In this document: piece after piece, positions 13,229 to 22,106 of the stretch
Layout of the letters: each line of letters begins with the position of its first letter
Position numbering within the stretch: the stretch's first letter is position 1
Assembly (NCBI GenBank): GCA_032622095.1
Contig: CP136067.1
Coordinates: 44,065,549-44,129,548 of the forward strand
Origin: Siphonodentalium dalli
Lineage: Eukaryota > Mollusca > Scaphopoda > Gadilida > Siphonodentaliidae
Direction of reading: 5' to 3'
DNA length: 64,000 nt
Notes under the pieces: model-generated
What the model was told of the DNA's origin: nothing
What the model saw: only the letters and a program-made list of their open reading frames with translations
Databases searched by the model: none
Translations under genes and position numbers: made by a program

Positions 13229-13434
13229 ATATACAGGGGCATGTCCTTTGAAAACGAGTGTCAGATACACAGGGGCATGTCCTTTAAACCGAGTGTCACA
13301 TACACAGGGGCATGTACTTTAAAACGAGTGTCACATATACAGGGGCATGTCCTTTAAAACGAGTGTCACATACACAGGGACATGTCCTTTAAAACGAGTG
13401 TCACATATACAGGGGCATGTCCTTTAAAACGAGT
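13229..13434. repeat. 35 bp minisatellite, about six copies
   Basis: Units read approximately ATACACAGGGGCATGTCCTT followed by TAAAACGAGTGTCAC. The copies are contiguous with a few substitutions and no spacers. Confidence 0.9.
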
Positions 13435-13917
13435 ATTTGGGGTCTAATTCCGTTTCTATATTGGACAACACACCATGATTTAACGCCATAATGTAAAATT
13501 TAGATTATGACTGAGGGATTATTGTATACAGCATTTATCACACTTCTTTTCCACCTACTTTATTATCTTTCTTGTCTATTTCATAATCTCCTCCCTTCTA
13601 TCACTCCTCCATCTTTCTGATCCCTGCACTCGCTTAACTAACTTCCCAACATTTATTTGAAAACACAGAACAATATTCAAATTCCCGTCCTTTTTACCCT
13701 GTAGCTGTCTGTATTGACACTCGGGGTAACATTTTTGGAGGAAAAGATTTTTATAAAAGCCATAGGCTCATGGCTTGTTATCTAATCCTCATTTGAACTA
13801 TGTTTTTTACTCAATATGTATAGTTGTCAATGTGTTGTTCTGTTATTTTGTTCAAATAAATATTGTTTACACTAAAACGAGTACAATATAAATAAATTAA
13901 AAATGTCAATTTAATAA

Positions 13918-13986
13918 GAGCTCGCCACTTTAAAAGATGCAATATAGTGTATTGTTTATCGATGCATCTTTTAAAGTGGAGCGCTC
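13918..13986. repeat. Short foldback
   Basis: GAGCTCGCCACTTTAAAAG and its reverse complement flank a loop of about 20 bases; the stem is about 24 bp. It is directly followed by the family M end. Confidence 0.7.
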
Positions 13987-13991
13987 GTGTT

Positions 13992-14028
13992 AAAGGCCCA
14001 CTTAATTTTCGAACGCCCAGATCACATT
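13992..14028. repeat. Family M MITE end, truncated
   Basis: This matches the left end of the M element at 54341 (GGCCCACTTAATTTTCGAA) and stops where the Helitron-like end begins. The sequence just beyond the other end of that Helitron (about 25289-25325) resembles the next part of M, so M may have been the insertion target. Confidence 0.5.
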
Positions 14029-14073
14029 CTATAAATACCAACAGGGTTACCCGGCGTTAATTGCCCAGGTTAA

Positions 14074-14542
14074 AGGTACTCAACCCGATAAAACTCCTCT
14101 CAATTACTATTTCAATGGCTTCGGGGGTCAAAAATATTTGATTCGAGTCGAGGAAGTCACCCATCAAAGCTCAGATTTGTTAGATATCGATTTTAGAAAT
14201 CTATTATTTTTCATTATCGGGAATACTATCTGGCCCAGAACTCAGTCAAAATTGCGTTAAAATTACCACTTGATTTTAGAGTTATCCATCCTTGTCTGTT
14301 TGAATAGATTTGGAGAACACATTCAGAGCAGATTACGGCAGTTAATAGTACTCATCTCGAGTTTATAACAAATTTCAAAAATCAATATCTAATAACTCTG
14401 AGCTTTGTTTGATGGGTTCCTCGACTCGAATCAAATATTTTTTACCCCCAAAGCCAGAGAAATAGTAATATAGGACCCTCCGATCGGATTGTTGTTGTTG
14501 GAATCTGTTGAGATGGGGACCCTCTTTACGGGTTGAGTACCT
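14074..14542. mobile_element. Family C MITE (copy 2), verified TTAA target
   Basis: It is flanked by TTAA at 14070-14073 and 14543-14546. The right arm of the inverted duplication reads CAGGTTAAAGTGATG uninterrupted at the matching site, so occupied and empty sites together prove a TTAA duplication. Its ends (AGGTACTCAACCCGATAAAA) belong to the same subtype as the inner copy at 30035-30514. Confidence 0.85.
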
Positions 14543-15147
14543 TTAAAGTGATGTGAAACCCTCTGCATGTTGTGGATATTTGGTAGGAATAGAGATTACT
14601 TTTGCTCAAAGTGTTACACGTATTCTCATAAATTGTATATTCAAATAGCATCACAAAACATGATTCTTACACATGGAATATAAGTAGTGGCTCACCTTGT
14701 CAATTGTCATTTTGTTTATCGCGATTAATCCGTTCCACCAATACAGAAGTATTTATTTATTGTCAGACGTCATGACATGAAACATGAACATCATAAACAC
14801 ATTAGTTCGCAAAAGTTTAAGACGACAATTGGGAATTACATATATAGAGATGTATCAATCAATCTAGTTGGCTATCATATCTCCTATAGGATATTTAAAG
14901 ATGAATACAAAATTGAGCCATATGTCATTCACACACGGTCACAAATTGCTGCTCGAGATGGTTACGCTGGTGACGTAAATTTTTCGGCAACTAAAGTCGG
15001 GTTTTTTAATGAGTGTAATGAGAAGTTAACATAATCATTTTGAGAGAATATTGTGCTATTGAATGTATACATCAGCTGAAGAAGTCATATAGAGGTGATC
15101 AACTCAAAATCTGCAAAAGGACTGTCAACTCTCCTAATTTCGAGGTA

Positions 15148-15741
15148 ATGGCAACTCAACAACACACAAAAGGTGACTCAACAACTACAGTTGTAATCCC
15201 TGATCCCACCTCAGATGACCCCATGAATGAAACTAACAATACTATGAATGAAAGTAGCAGTGTAAAAAGGAAAAAAGCTTCGCCATTCGAACTGCGCTCA
15301 CTAAGACACAGGGGCTCTGTAGAGGATCTAAGCGCCCGTAACTACCTCAGCGAGTTTGATTACGACAGTGATCAAACATTGACCTTATCACAGGGAAAAT
15401 CCCGCACACGTAGGCAAGCTAAGGCAGCCCCAGCTAAAAATCCAAAAAAGACCACGTCATTAGCTGATTTAGTTGAGTCAGCTGTTGAATCAGCCCTACA
15501 GTCAGACTCCTTCATAGAACGCTGTAGTGAAAAGCTCCTCCCAACACTAGAACAACATGTTACAAAAGGGATCCAGGCAGACCTAGTCCAGCTAGTCAAC
15601 TCAGGGGTTAAAAGAGCTGTGAACGAGGTACTTTCAACCTTACCAGAGACTGTGGAAAAGGCCGTGAAAAGTGCTATCCAGTCGACCACAGGGACAGATT
15701 TAAATCATCTTCACGACCACGGTGATCACCAAAACGCTTAA
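15148..15741 (+). CDS. LINE ORF1-like protein
   Basis: A 197-residue frame starts at MATQQHTK. An upstream in-frame ATG at 15040 would add 36 residues, but the composition changes at 15148. The N-terminal half is polar, rich in S, T, N, R and K. The C-terminal half (residues about 110-185) is a run of amphipathic helices with regular V/L spacing (ESAVESAL, ERCSEKLLPTLE, LVNSGVKRAVNEVL), plausible as a coiled-coil multimerisation region. I see no zinc knuckle, RRM or esterase motif. The position, 0.26 kb from the insertion's 5' edge and upstream of an ORF2, suggests a retrotransposon nucleic-acid-binding ORF1, as in many CR1/L2-related LINEs. It may belong to the outer LINE whose 3' end is at 20440-20921 rather than to the ORF2 at 16705. 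Its C terminus may be truncated. Confidence 0.5.
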   Translation: MATQQHTKGDSTTTVVIPDPTSDDPMNETNNTMNESSSVKRKKASPFELRSLRHRGSVEDLSARNYLSEFDYDSDQTLTLSQGKSRTRRQAKAAPAKNPKKTTSLADLVESAVESALQSDSFIERCSEKLLPTLEQHVTKGIQADLVQLVNSGVKRAVNEVLSTLPETVEKAVKSAIQSTTGTDLNHLHDHGDHQNA

Positions 15742-16704
15742 AATTGAACACTATATAGACATAAGTTATAAATAAAACAAAGGTTATATATCAAGAGAAC
15801 AAAACTCGTTAAACGACCTTAGGTATAACAATAAACATCCCTCCTTTATAATAAGCCCGTCCTTTCTACCTTCGCCGACGTTTTCAACATGCGGGAGTTG
15901 ACAACTGTGTTACTGTGTCACACACCGAATCGGTCATAATTGAATGTGAAGAAATGGCCTTCTCTCAGGTTTTATGCTTGTGTCAATATATTGCGGGGTT
16001 TGGGGGGGGGGGGTGACGCGCGGTGGATGGGTCATGGTCGGATTTGGATAGTCGTGGGAGGGTGTTGGATTTGCGCGGCGATTCGAATATTGTAGCTGCT
16101 ATGCACTGAGCTGCTAATACCTTATTTGCGTGATATTTATCAATTGTATGGCCAATTGAAGCAAATATACATTAATCGGTGCACATGTACTGGTATGAAG
16201 GACTGGCATGTCACCACAAACTCAGGCTCGTCTTTCAAATGGGTGGCAGCTACAATGTCCGAGGCGTCGTGCGGGTCTGGCATTGTCTCGTGGTTGTTTT
16301 GGTCTGATTGTGATCTGTCTGCCGCGCGTTGCCCCCCCCCCCCCCCCGCCCAACCGCAAACTATAAAGTAAACATTGTTCTTATAACTCCCTTCGATTAC
16401 AGATCATATAGGATTGCACAACACTTGTATTATTATGCACTGTTAAAATAATATTATTCATAATCATCCCGACTGATATATAGTTGCCTCATTCCACCCA
16501 CGATGACGCACACGTCTACGTCAAAACGTGTGTCAACACCTACATTTACTATTCTACTCACATATGTTCTTGTTTATATTTGCACCGACTGTAAACTGTA
16601 CGTTTTGTGGCAATGGCAGTGGCGGGAAACCCACTCTGGAATTATCATTTTACATAGGTCCCTATTGGAATCACATGACATTAACCCTTTGAACACAATT
16701 TCCC
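15742..16704 (+). other. Interval between the ORF1-like frame and ORF2
   Basis: This has no long frame. It holds a G-run near 16000-16013 and a C-run near 16331-16346, about 330 bp apart and on opposite strands. The 5' boundary of the ORF2-bearing LINE probably lies here, but I could not find a target duplication matching its 3' end near 20430. Confidence 0.4.
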
Positions 16705-19700
16705 ATGGGAGTTGAACTAACTACGTGGAGAATAACAATAGGGACCTTCCAATTTTCTAGACGAAACGGTTCACAGAAAACGCCATCGCTCCCCAAATGT
16801 CGTATCATTAAACTCGCTTTCGGGATTAGCTCAATTAGATTAATATTACTATTAACAACACTCCTGGTATGCAGCGGTTCCCTAGAATTGAACCCCGGCC
16901 CTGATAATGGCCAGGTCCACTCAGACAATCACTCCGTCTCTATTTTCCACTTGAACATACGAAGTATCCGAAATAAACTGTTTAAAATATTCGATGAAAT
17001 CGACGACCATGATATATTATGTTTCACCGAAACCCACATTGACGCAACATTTCCAACAACGAACATACAGCTAGAAGGGTTCTCTGATCCAGTAAGACAT
17101 GACGGTTCGAGCTACGGGGGAGGTATTGCCGTTTATTTCGCAAATCACCTGATCTTCGAACGTATGCCCTCTCTCGAATTCGATGACTCAGTCCTGTGGT
17201 TCAAACTGAGGTGCAGATCTTCAAACTATCTTTTATGTGTGTCATATCGCTCTGACCAATTCTGTCACGAGCGATACTGGGAACTACTTGATCAGTCTAT
17301 AGCGGATGCACTAGATCTTAATATACCCATGGTTGTAACTGGTGACTTTAATTCTAATGCCTTGGACCCATCCTCAAAAATCAATGAAATAATTTCCTAC
17401 TATAGCCTTCGGGACATCATTAAAACTCCAACCAGAGTTACATCGACAACATCGACACTTCTCGACCCCATTATAGTGAACAGCACTGTCACATCATGTG
17501 AATCAGAAGTGATTGACTTCGGCAGATCTATCTCAGATCACTATGCGGTAATAGCATATTTGAAATACGAGTATAGCAGTAATGGTCCATTTTCTCGATT
17601 GGTCAGAAACTACGAAAAAGGCAATTATGAACAAGCAATGGAACTCATCCGCGACCCAGAATGGTTACGCTCAATTGAAATAGCCCCAAATATTGACACA
17701 GCGACTGAAATTTTTACCTCGAAATTCCTTGAAATTATGGATCAAACTGTTCCTCAATCTAAAATATTGATCAGGCCCAAAGACAAACATTGGTTCACAT
17801 CAGAATTACGATCGATGATTCGAAGAAGAGACAGGCTACGTAAGATTGCGATAAAATCCAAAAAGGACATAGACTGGGCGAAATTCAAAAAAGTGCGAAA
17901 CACGGTCAACAATATGAAAAAGTACGCAAGGGCCCAATACGAGGAACATCTCCAGAATACTGTCAAAGACCAACCTTCCCCAAAATATTTTTGGCATAGC
18001 ATCAACGAAATTATGCAAAACAAACATAAAGACGCTATCCCCCCTCTCATTGATTATGATGGCAATCTTGAAACTGACGATCAAACCAAAGCATCGATGC
18101 TTAATAATGCCTTCATTGCTAACTCATTCCTCGACGATTCCTCTTGCAATCTACCGGTGTTCACACAAAAATATAATGATACGATAACTGAAATTGACTT
18201 CACTCTCGACGACATCACTTCGGCAATTGCGAGTATGAAACCAAACAAAGCGTCAGGCCATGACGGCATCACAGTTAGAATGCTGCAGAAAACAAGCCCA
18301 GCTATTGCCATACCTCTCAGAATTCTATTTAAGAAATCTCTTGAATCGTGCGCATTTCCCAATAAATGGAAACAAGCAAATGTCATTCCTATTTATAAGA
18401 AAAACGACAGATCCAACTGCAAAAACTATCGCCCAATATCTCTACTTCCATGCGTCAGCAAGCTCTTGGAGAAAATAGTACTGAAATATTTATCCGCTTA
18501 TTTCAGTAAGAACAATATACTATTCCAATACCAATCAGGATTTGTATCAGGCCACAGCACCACTTTTCAGCTACTTGAGATATACCACACCCTGTGCCAG
18601 GCACTCGATGAGAAGTTAAATACGTCTGCAATTTTCTGCGATATTTCCAAAGCATTTGAGAGAGTCTGGCACAGGGGTTTGTTATTCAAGTTGGAGCAAA
18701 ACGGAGTAACCGGGAATATACACAAATGGATACACAGTTATCTCTCTAATAGATCACAGTGCGTTCAAATAGGAATTACATTCTCTGACTATCAGACGAT
18801 ATCGGCAGGTGTTCCACAAGGATCTATCCTCGGACCCTTTCTATTTTTGACATACATTAACGACCTCGCAACAACGATCCAATCACTCACTCGAATGTAC
18901 GCGGATGATACTTGCTTCTTTACTGCCCAAACATCACCCGATGATTGTGCTCGCGAACTCTATGATGACCTTGAAAGAGTGAATCGGTGGTCAAAACAAT
19001 GGATGGTAACCTTTAATGCAGAAAAAACAAAGTCTATGGTATTTTCACTGACCCCCTCGGACGATTCCCTCGATTTAGATCTCGACAACGATGCGATTCA
19101 ACAAGTAACTCTTCACACCCATCTTGGCGTTTCTATCCAATCAAATCTACATTGGGACACCCAAATAAATACTATTTGCAAAAGAGTTGCCAGTAGATTG
19201 TCACAACTCAGGAAGATCAAATTCCAAGTAAACCGACAGACGATCGAGATAATGTTCAAAACATATATACTCCCAATAATGGAATATGGTGACATAATTT
19301 TGGATAACGCCCCTGACTGCTTACTCCAAAAGCTCGACCGTCTATATATCGACGGTGGTAGAATAATAACTGGCCTGACCCGATCTGCCTCAGAAGCGAG
19401 AGTACTGGGTGAACTTGGATGGCCTCCCCTCAACGAAAGACGTAAATTACATAAAACGCGCATGTGGCATAAAATATTGGACAATAAGGCCCCTCCCTTC
19501 ATAACGAAACTTTTGCCTCTTACCGTTGGGGAATCATGTAGATACCCAATTAGAAATCCGTTACGATACGTCAACTACTCCACGAACACAACTCACTTTA
19601 AATCAAGTTTCCTCCCAACTATGATTGCTGAATGGAATGTATCGTGCAAAATAACAACTGATGCAAAAAAACTCACAGACCCCACATCAGAACCAACTAA

Positions 19701-20103
19701 GGACGAAATACTTGCTAATATGTATAATAATTTACGCATAGAAGAGACATCAATAAGACCCCCTTCTTACTACAATGTCGGGCGGAGAACATCAAATATT
19801 TTGCAATGTAGGCTCCGAAACAACTGCAGCGATCTCAACTTCGATAAATTTAAAAATTACATATCCTCAAGCCCGTGTTGCTCCTGCGGTAACCAATGTG
19901 AAGACGCAAGCCATTTTTTCTTCGAATGTCCTTTCTACACAGAAGCAAGGAACCGTATGTGGACACGACTAGATGAGCATAAAGTGGTCATCACCAGTAT
20001 TAAAGATATTCTCTTTGGCATACCCGAAATTAGCGACACCTTGAACAGGCGATTATTCGAGACAGTACAATCATTCATCATTTTCACAGACCGATTTCAG
20101 TAA
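16705..20103 (+). CDS. LINE ORF2: endonuclease and reverse transcriptase, intact
   Basis: A 1132-residue uninterrupted polyprotein for target-primed retrotransposition. Residues 1-66 hold a hydrophobic segment (about 43-56) followed by a 2A-like GSLELNPGP (58-66). An APE-type endonuclease spans about 78-285 with HLNIRS (82-87), TETH (108-111, E109), GDFN (213-216) and SDH (277-279). The reverse transcriptase spans about 510-790, with NYRPISLLP, FCDISKAF (D646), AGVPQGSILGP and YADD (732-735). The C terminus has a CxC..C..H..C cluster (1058-1075), as in many non-LTR elements. No RNase H is seen. The set fits the CR1/Rex1/Daphne-like group of APE LINEs; I cannot place the clade. All catalytic residues I can check are present, so the copy may be young. 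The start is the first ATG that includes the 2A-like motif. Confidence 0.9.
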   Translation: MGVELTTWRITIGTFQFSRRNGSQKTPSLPKCRIIKLAFGISSIRLILLLTTLLVCSGSLELNPGPDNGQVHSDNHSVSIFHLNIRSIRNKLFKIFDEIDDHDILCFTETHIDATFPTTNIQLEGFSDPVRHDGSSYGGGIAVYFANHLIFERMPSLEFDDSVLWFKLRCRSSNYLLCVSYRSDQFCHERYWELLDQSIADALDLNIPMVVTGDFNSNALDPSSKINEIISYYSLRDIIKTPTRVTSTTSTLLDPIIVNSTVTSCESEVIDFGRSISDHYAVIAYLKYEYSSNGPFSRLVRNYEKGNYEQAMELIRDPEWLRSIEIAPNIDTATEIFTSKFLEIMDQTVPQSKILIRPKDKHWFTSELRSMIRRRDRLRKIAIKSKKDIDWAKFKKVRNTVNNMKKYARAQYEEHLQNTVKDQPSPKYFWHSINEIMQNKHKDAIPPLIDYDGNLETDDQTKASMLNNAFIANSFLDDSSCNLPVFTQKYNDTITEIDFTLDDITSAIASMKPNKASGHDGITVRMLQKTSPAIAIPLRILFKKSLESCAFPNKWKQANVIPIYKKNDRSNCKNYRPISLLPCVSKLLEKIVLKYLSAYFSKNNILFQYQSGFVSGHSTTFQLLEIYHTLCQALDEKLNTSAIFCDISKAFERVWHRGLLFKLEQNGVTGNIHKWIHSYLSNRSQCVQIGITFSDYQTISAGVPQGSILGPFLFLTYINDLATTIQSLTRMYADDTCFFTAQTSPDDCARELYDDLERVNRWSKQWMVTFNAEKTKSMVFSLTPSDDSLDLDLDNDAIQQVTLHTHLGVSIQSNLHWDTQINTICKRVASRLSQLRKIKFQVNRQTIEIMFKTYILPIMEYGDIILDNAPDCLLQKLDRLYIDGGRIITGLTRSASEARVLGELGWPPLNERRKLHKTRMWHKILDNKAPPFITKLLPLTVGESCRYPIRNPLRYVNYSTNTTHFKSSFLPTMIAEWNVSCKITTDAKKLTDPTSEPTKDEILANMYNNLRIEETSIRPPSYYNVGRRTSNILQCRLRNNCSDLNFDKFKNYISSSPCCSCGNQCEDASHFFFECPFYTEARNRMWTRLDEHKVVITSIKDILFGIPEISDTLNRRLFETVQSFIIFTDRFQ

Positions 20104-20292
20104 TCATTATTCCATTGACTCCGCCCACTGCCACAGCCACAACTACAACCTACATGTGTTTGATTGGGAGCCGGTTCCCCAATTTATACATAGCCGATCA
20201 CATGGGACACCGTCTCCCACACAAATAACAACAAAACTTTCATTCCAGCAAAACCAAAACCATCGACTTGAATTCATCAGCAGCTGAACGCC

Positions 20293-20340
20293 AGGGGAGA
20301 GGAGCTTCGCTAAGTTTCGTAACTTGTGCTCCGATCCCCT
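20293..20340 (+). other. LINE 3' UTR stem-loop
   Basis: Three stacked stems: AGGGGA/TCCCCT outside, GGAGC/GCTCC in the middle, AAGTT/AACTT at the tip with loop TCGT. A related LINE tail at 45539-45586 keeps the same fold, with a compensatory change in the middle stem. It is a likely recognition structure for the element's reverse transcriptase. The ORF2 LINE probably ends about 90 bp further on, near the AATAAATATGTTCAAAC stretch. Confidence 0.65.
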
Positions 20341-20439
20341 GTGCACCCACAACATCATCCATATATTCTGTTTGTAAATTATTCCATGTATTTGTGGGTC
20401 ACAATAAATATGTTCAAACAAATCAAACAACAAATTGCT

Positions 20440-20921
20440 CGCGAAATGTTTTCTAGATTGCGCGTGAGCAACCACATATTGGCAATAGAAAAAGGGAGGC
20501 ATAGACAACCATTAATACCATTAGAAAATCGGCTGTGTTCCATGTGTGACAAACAATGTGTCGAATCTGAAATGCATTTTATCATTGAATGTAACGCATA
20601 CGATGATTTAAGGTTTAATTTATTCAGCGAAATTGAGAAACACGATAGTGAATTCAATAATTTGAATGATGCAGATAAATTTGAACTGATTATGAGAAAT
20701 GATAATATTAAATTAATTAACAAGGTTTGCAACATAGTCCGGCTATTCTTCCTTCGGCGGAATAATAAAACTTGAAGAAATTGTTGAGGGAATGTTGATA
20801 AGAACTGTGTTTGTTATAATAATTTTGTTATGTATTGCTTATTTATGTATATGATATTCATCAGTATCTTGCAACTGCCCATTGAGGTATTTTGCAATAA
20901 ATTATTGTATCTTGTATCTTG
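20440..20921 (+). pseudogene. 5'-truncated LINE: ORF2 C terminus and 3' tail
   Basis: An open frame to 20775 encodes the C-terminal part of a second LINE ORF2, with an SRLRVSNHILAIEKGRH-type stretch and a CxxC..E..HF..EC cluster (CSMC at 20539-20550, IIEC at 20581-20592), a common non-LTR C-terminal pattern. It differs from the C terminus of the ORF2 just upstream, so it is another family. The 3' UTR leads to a (TTGTATC)n tail that abuts the TATCTCC target duplication. It is probably the 3' end of an outer LINE into which the 16705-20103 element jumped, or the product of a chimeric insertion. Confidence 0.65.
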
Positions 20922-20928
20922 TATCTCC

Positions 20929-21440
20929 ATGAAGATACAGATGTTTTAAAGAAATGTCCAGGTGCTCCTCTGTTCATGTCGCTATCTATTGGCGAAATAT
21001 TCTCAGTTTAAAAGAACTGTTCTATGCAAGTATACCAGCGACATGTGCCCGACACAGAGAGCGATTTTGAGTGGTTTATTGTATTTTTTGTGTGTGGAAA
21101 CTATATTGAATGGAACAGACTCAATTGTGTTATAAGATATACATGATCCATTATAATATGCAATCCCCTGACGGTTCGAGGTGTCTCAGTTTGCAAGAAT
21201 ATGTATATCTGTTAAATAAAATGAGAAATATGCGTTTAATGCTTTCTTCTATGTATCTGTTTTGCTAGCTCATTATACGTTTTTAACGCATATCATTTGA
21301 AAAGAACTTGTATGAATTTGATGGTTATTGGCACTAAACATATATTTTTTAAAGTTTTGGTGACCCTCCCGTCCCCATTTCAGACGGAGCCGGCGGCTCT
21401 TTTGTCACCATTAAACCACACACTTAGACTCATTATGCAA
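20929..21440 (-). mobile_element. Hel-2 body between the two LINE insertions
   Basis: It matches the right arm on the opposite strand in pieces: 20929-21100 with 37430-37760, and 21270-21440 with about 37000-37170. It is non-coding. Confidence 0.6.
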
Positions 21441-21520
21441 ATATAATAAACATATGTTTCTGAGTAGTGTTCAGCGCTTGACCGGCAGCAGAATTACTCT
21501 TCAAAACATGCACATTATCT

Positions 21521-21979
21521 TTGGATTTGCTGAAGTTCCTTCGACGCCAGTTTGATAGCATATTCAACTTGTATCGTACACCACATGTTCGGAAAATCAT
21601 GTTGTTTTCCTTTTCCGGAACTATTGTTATTGGACTTTTAGTGTATTTTGGTGAATTTTTCACCAATTCATTCACGCCCATTCTATCTTCCGACAAGTGG
21701 AACTGCCTACCGTGCTGCATGTCATTCCCGCCCAGCGCTTGGACTGTCCACCTGAGGAAATCAATTTTCACACCTGTAACAGAGCACCCGTTTGACACAA
21801 TGTTATACTTACCGAACATGAGTATTCGCTATGACAGTGATTACCTGAAACAGTTGAACAAAGGATATACATTGACTCTGAGTTCACTATCTATATATAT
21901 TTATTGTGGACCTCCAGTTTGGAGAAGAATATGTATAGTTCATGTAAATATAACAACAATATACAAAGTCGTGGGTTGA
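21521..21979 (+). CDS. Hypothetical 152-residue frame with one membrane segment
   Basis: I do not recognise it. A basic N terminus (LRRQF...RTPHVRK) precedes one hydrophobic stretch (about residues 29-42, MLFSFSGTIVIGLL), as in a type II membrane protein. Two cysteines and a proline-rich stretch follow. The composition of the first 105 residues looks more gene-like than the AT-rich end. It lies inside the LINE insertion, upstream of the endonuclease remnant, so it may be LINE 5' sequence, captured host transcript, or chance. Confidence 0.2.
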   Translation: MDLLKFLRRQFDSIFNLYRTPHVRKIMLFSFSGTIVIGLLVYFGEFFTNSFTPILSSDKWNCLPCCMSFPPSAWTVHLRKSIFTPVTEHPFDTMLYLPNMSIRYDSDYLKQLNKGYTLTLSSLSIYIYCGPPVWRRICIVHVNITTIYKVVG

Positions 21980-22106
21980 TAATGTGATTATTGTCCTCGA
22001 ATAACTTGGTACAAGATGAACAGAAATGTAGCAGTGTCGATAATTATTTTGTCCATGTGTTGTTCTATTTCCACCGGGTACTGCATGACGTCGGTGCCGA
22101 GTAGAA

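Larger units (their letters stand above)
14885..20921 (+). mobile_element. 6.04 kb LINE-type insertion with 7 bp target duplication
   Basis: TATCTCC flanks the block at 14878-14884 and 20922-20928. The opposite arm (near 37750, minus strand) reads TCATATATCCATGAAG at the same site with no insert. The 3' end carries a (TTGTATC)n tail, typical of target-primed reverse transcription. Inside are an ORF1-like frame, a complete ORF2 with its own 3' UTR, and the 3' end of a second LINE. The block is therefore nested or chimeric rather than one simple element. Confidence 0.75.

Noticed and set aside
13229-13434. CRISPR-like regular repeats (also 39837-39993 and 55393-55607)
   Set aside because: The repeats are contiguous with no unique spacers, and the context is eukaryotic; these are minisatellites.
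15372-15689. 105-codon frame on the minus strand
   Set aside because: It is the antisense shadow of the ORF1-like protein.
21171-21182. GGTTCGA as a possible tRNA/SINE B box (also near 45440)
   Set aside because: No A box at the right distance and no cloverleaf could be drawn.
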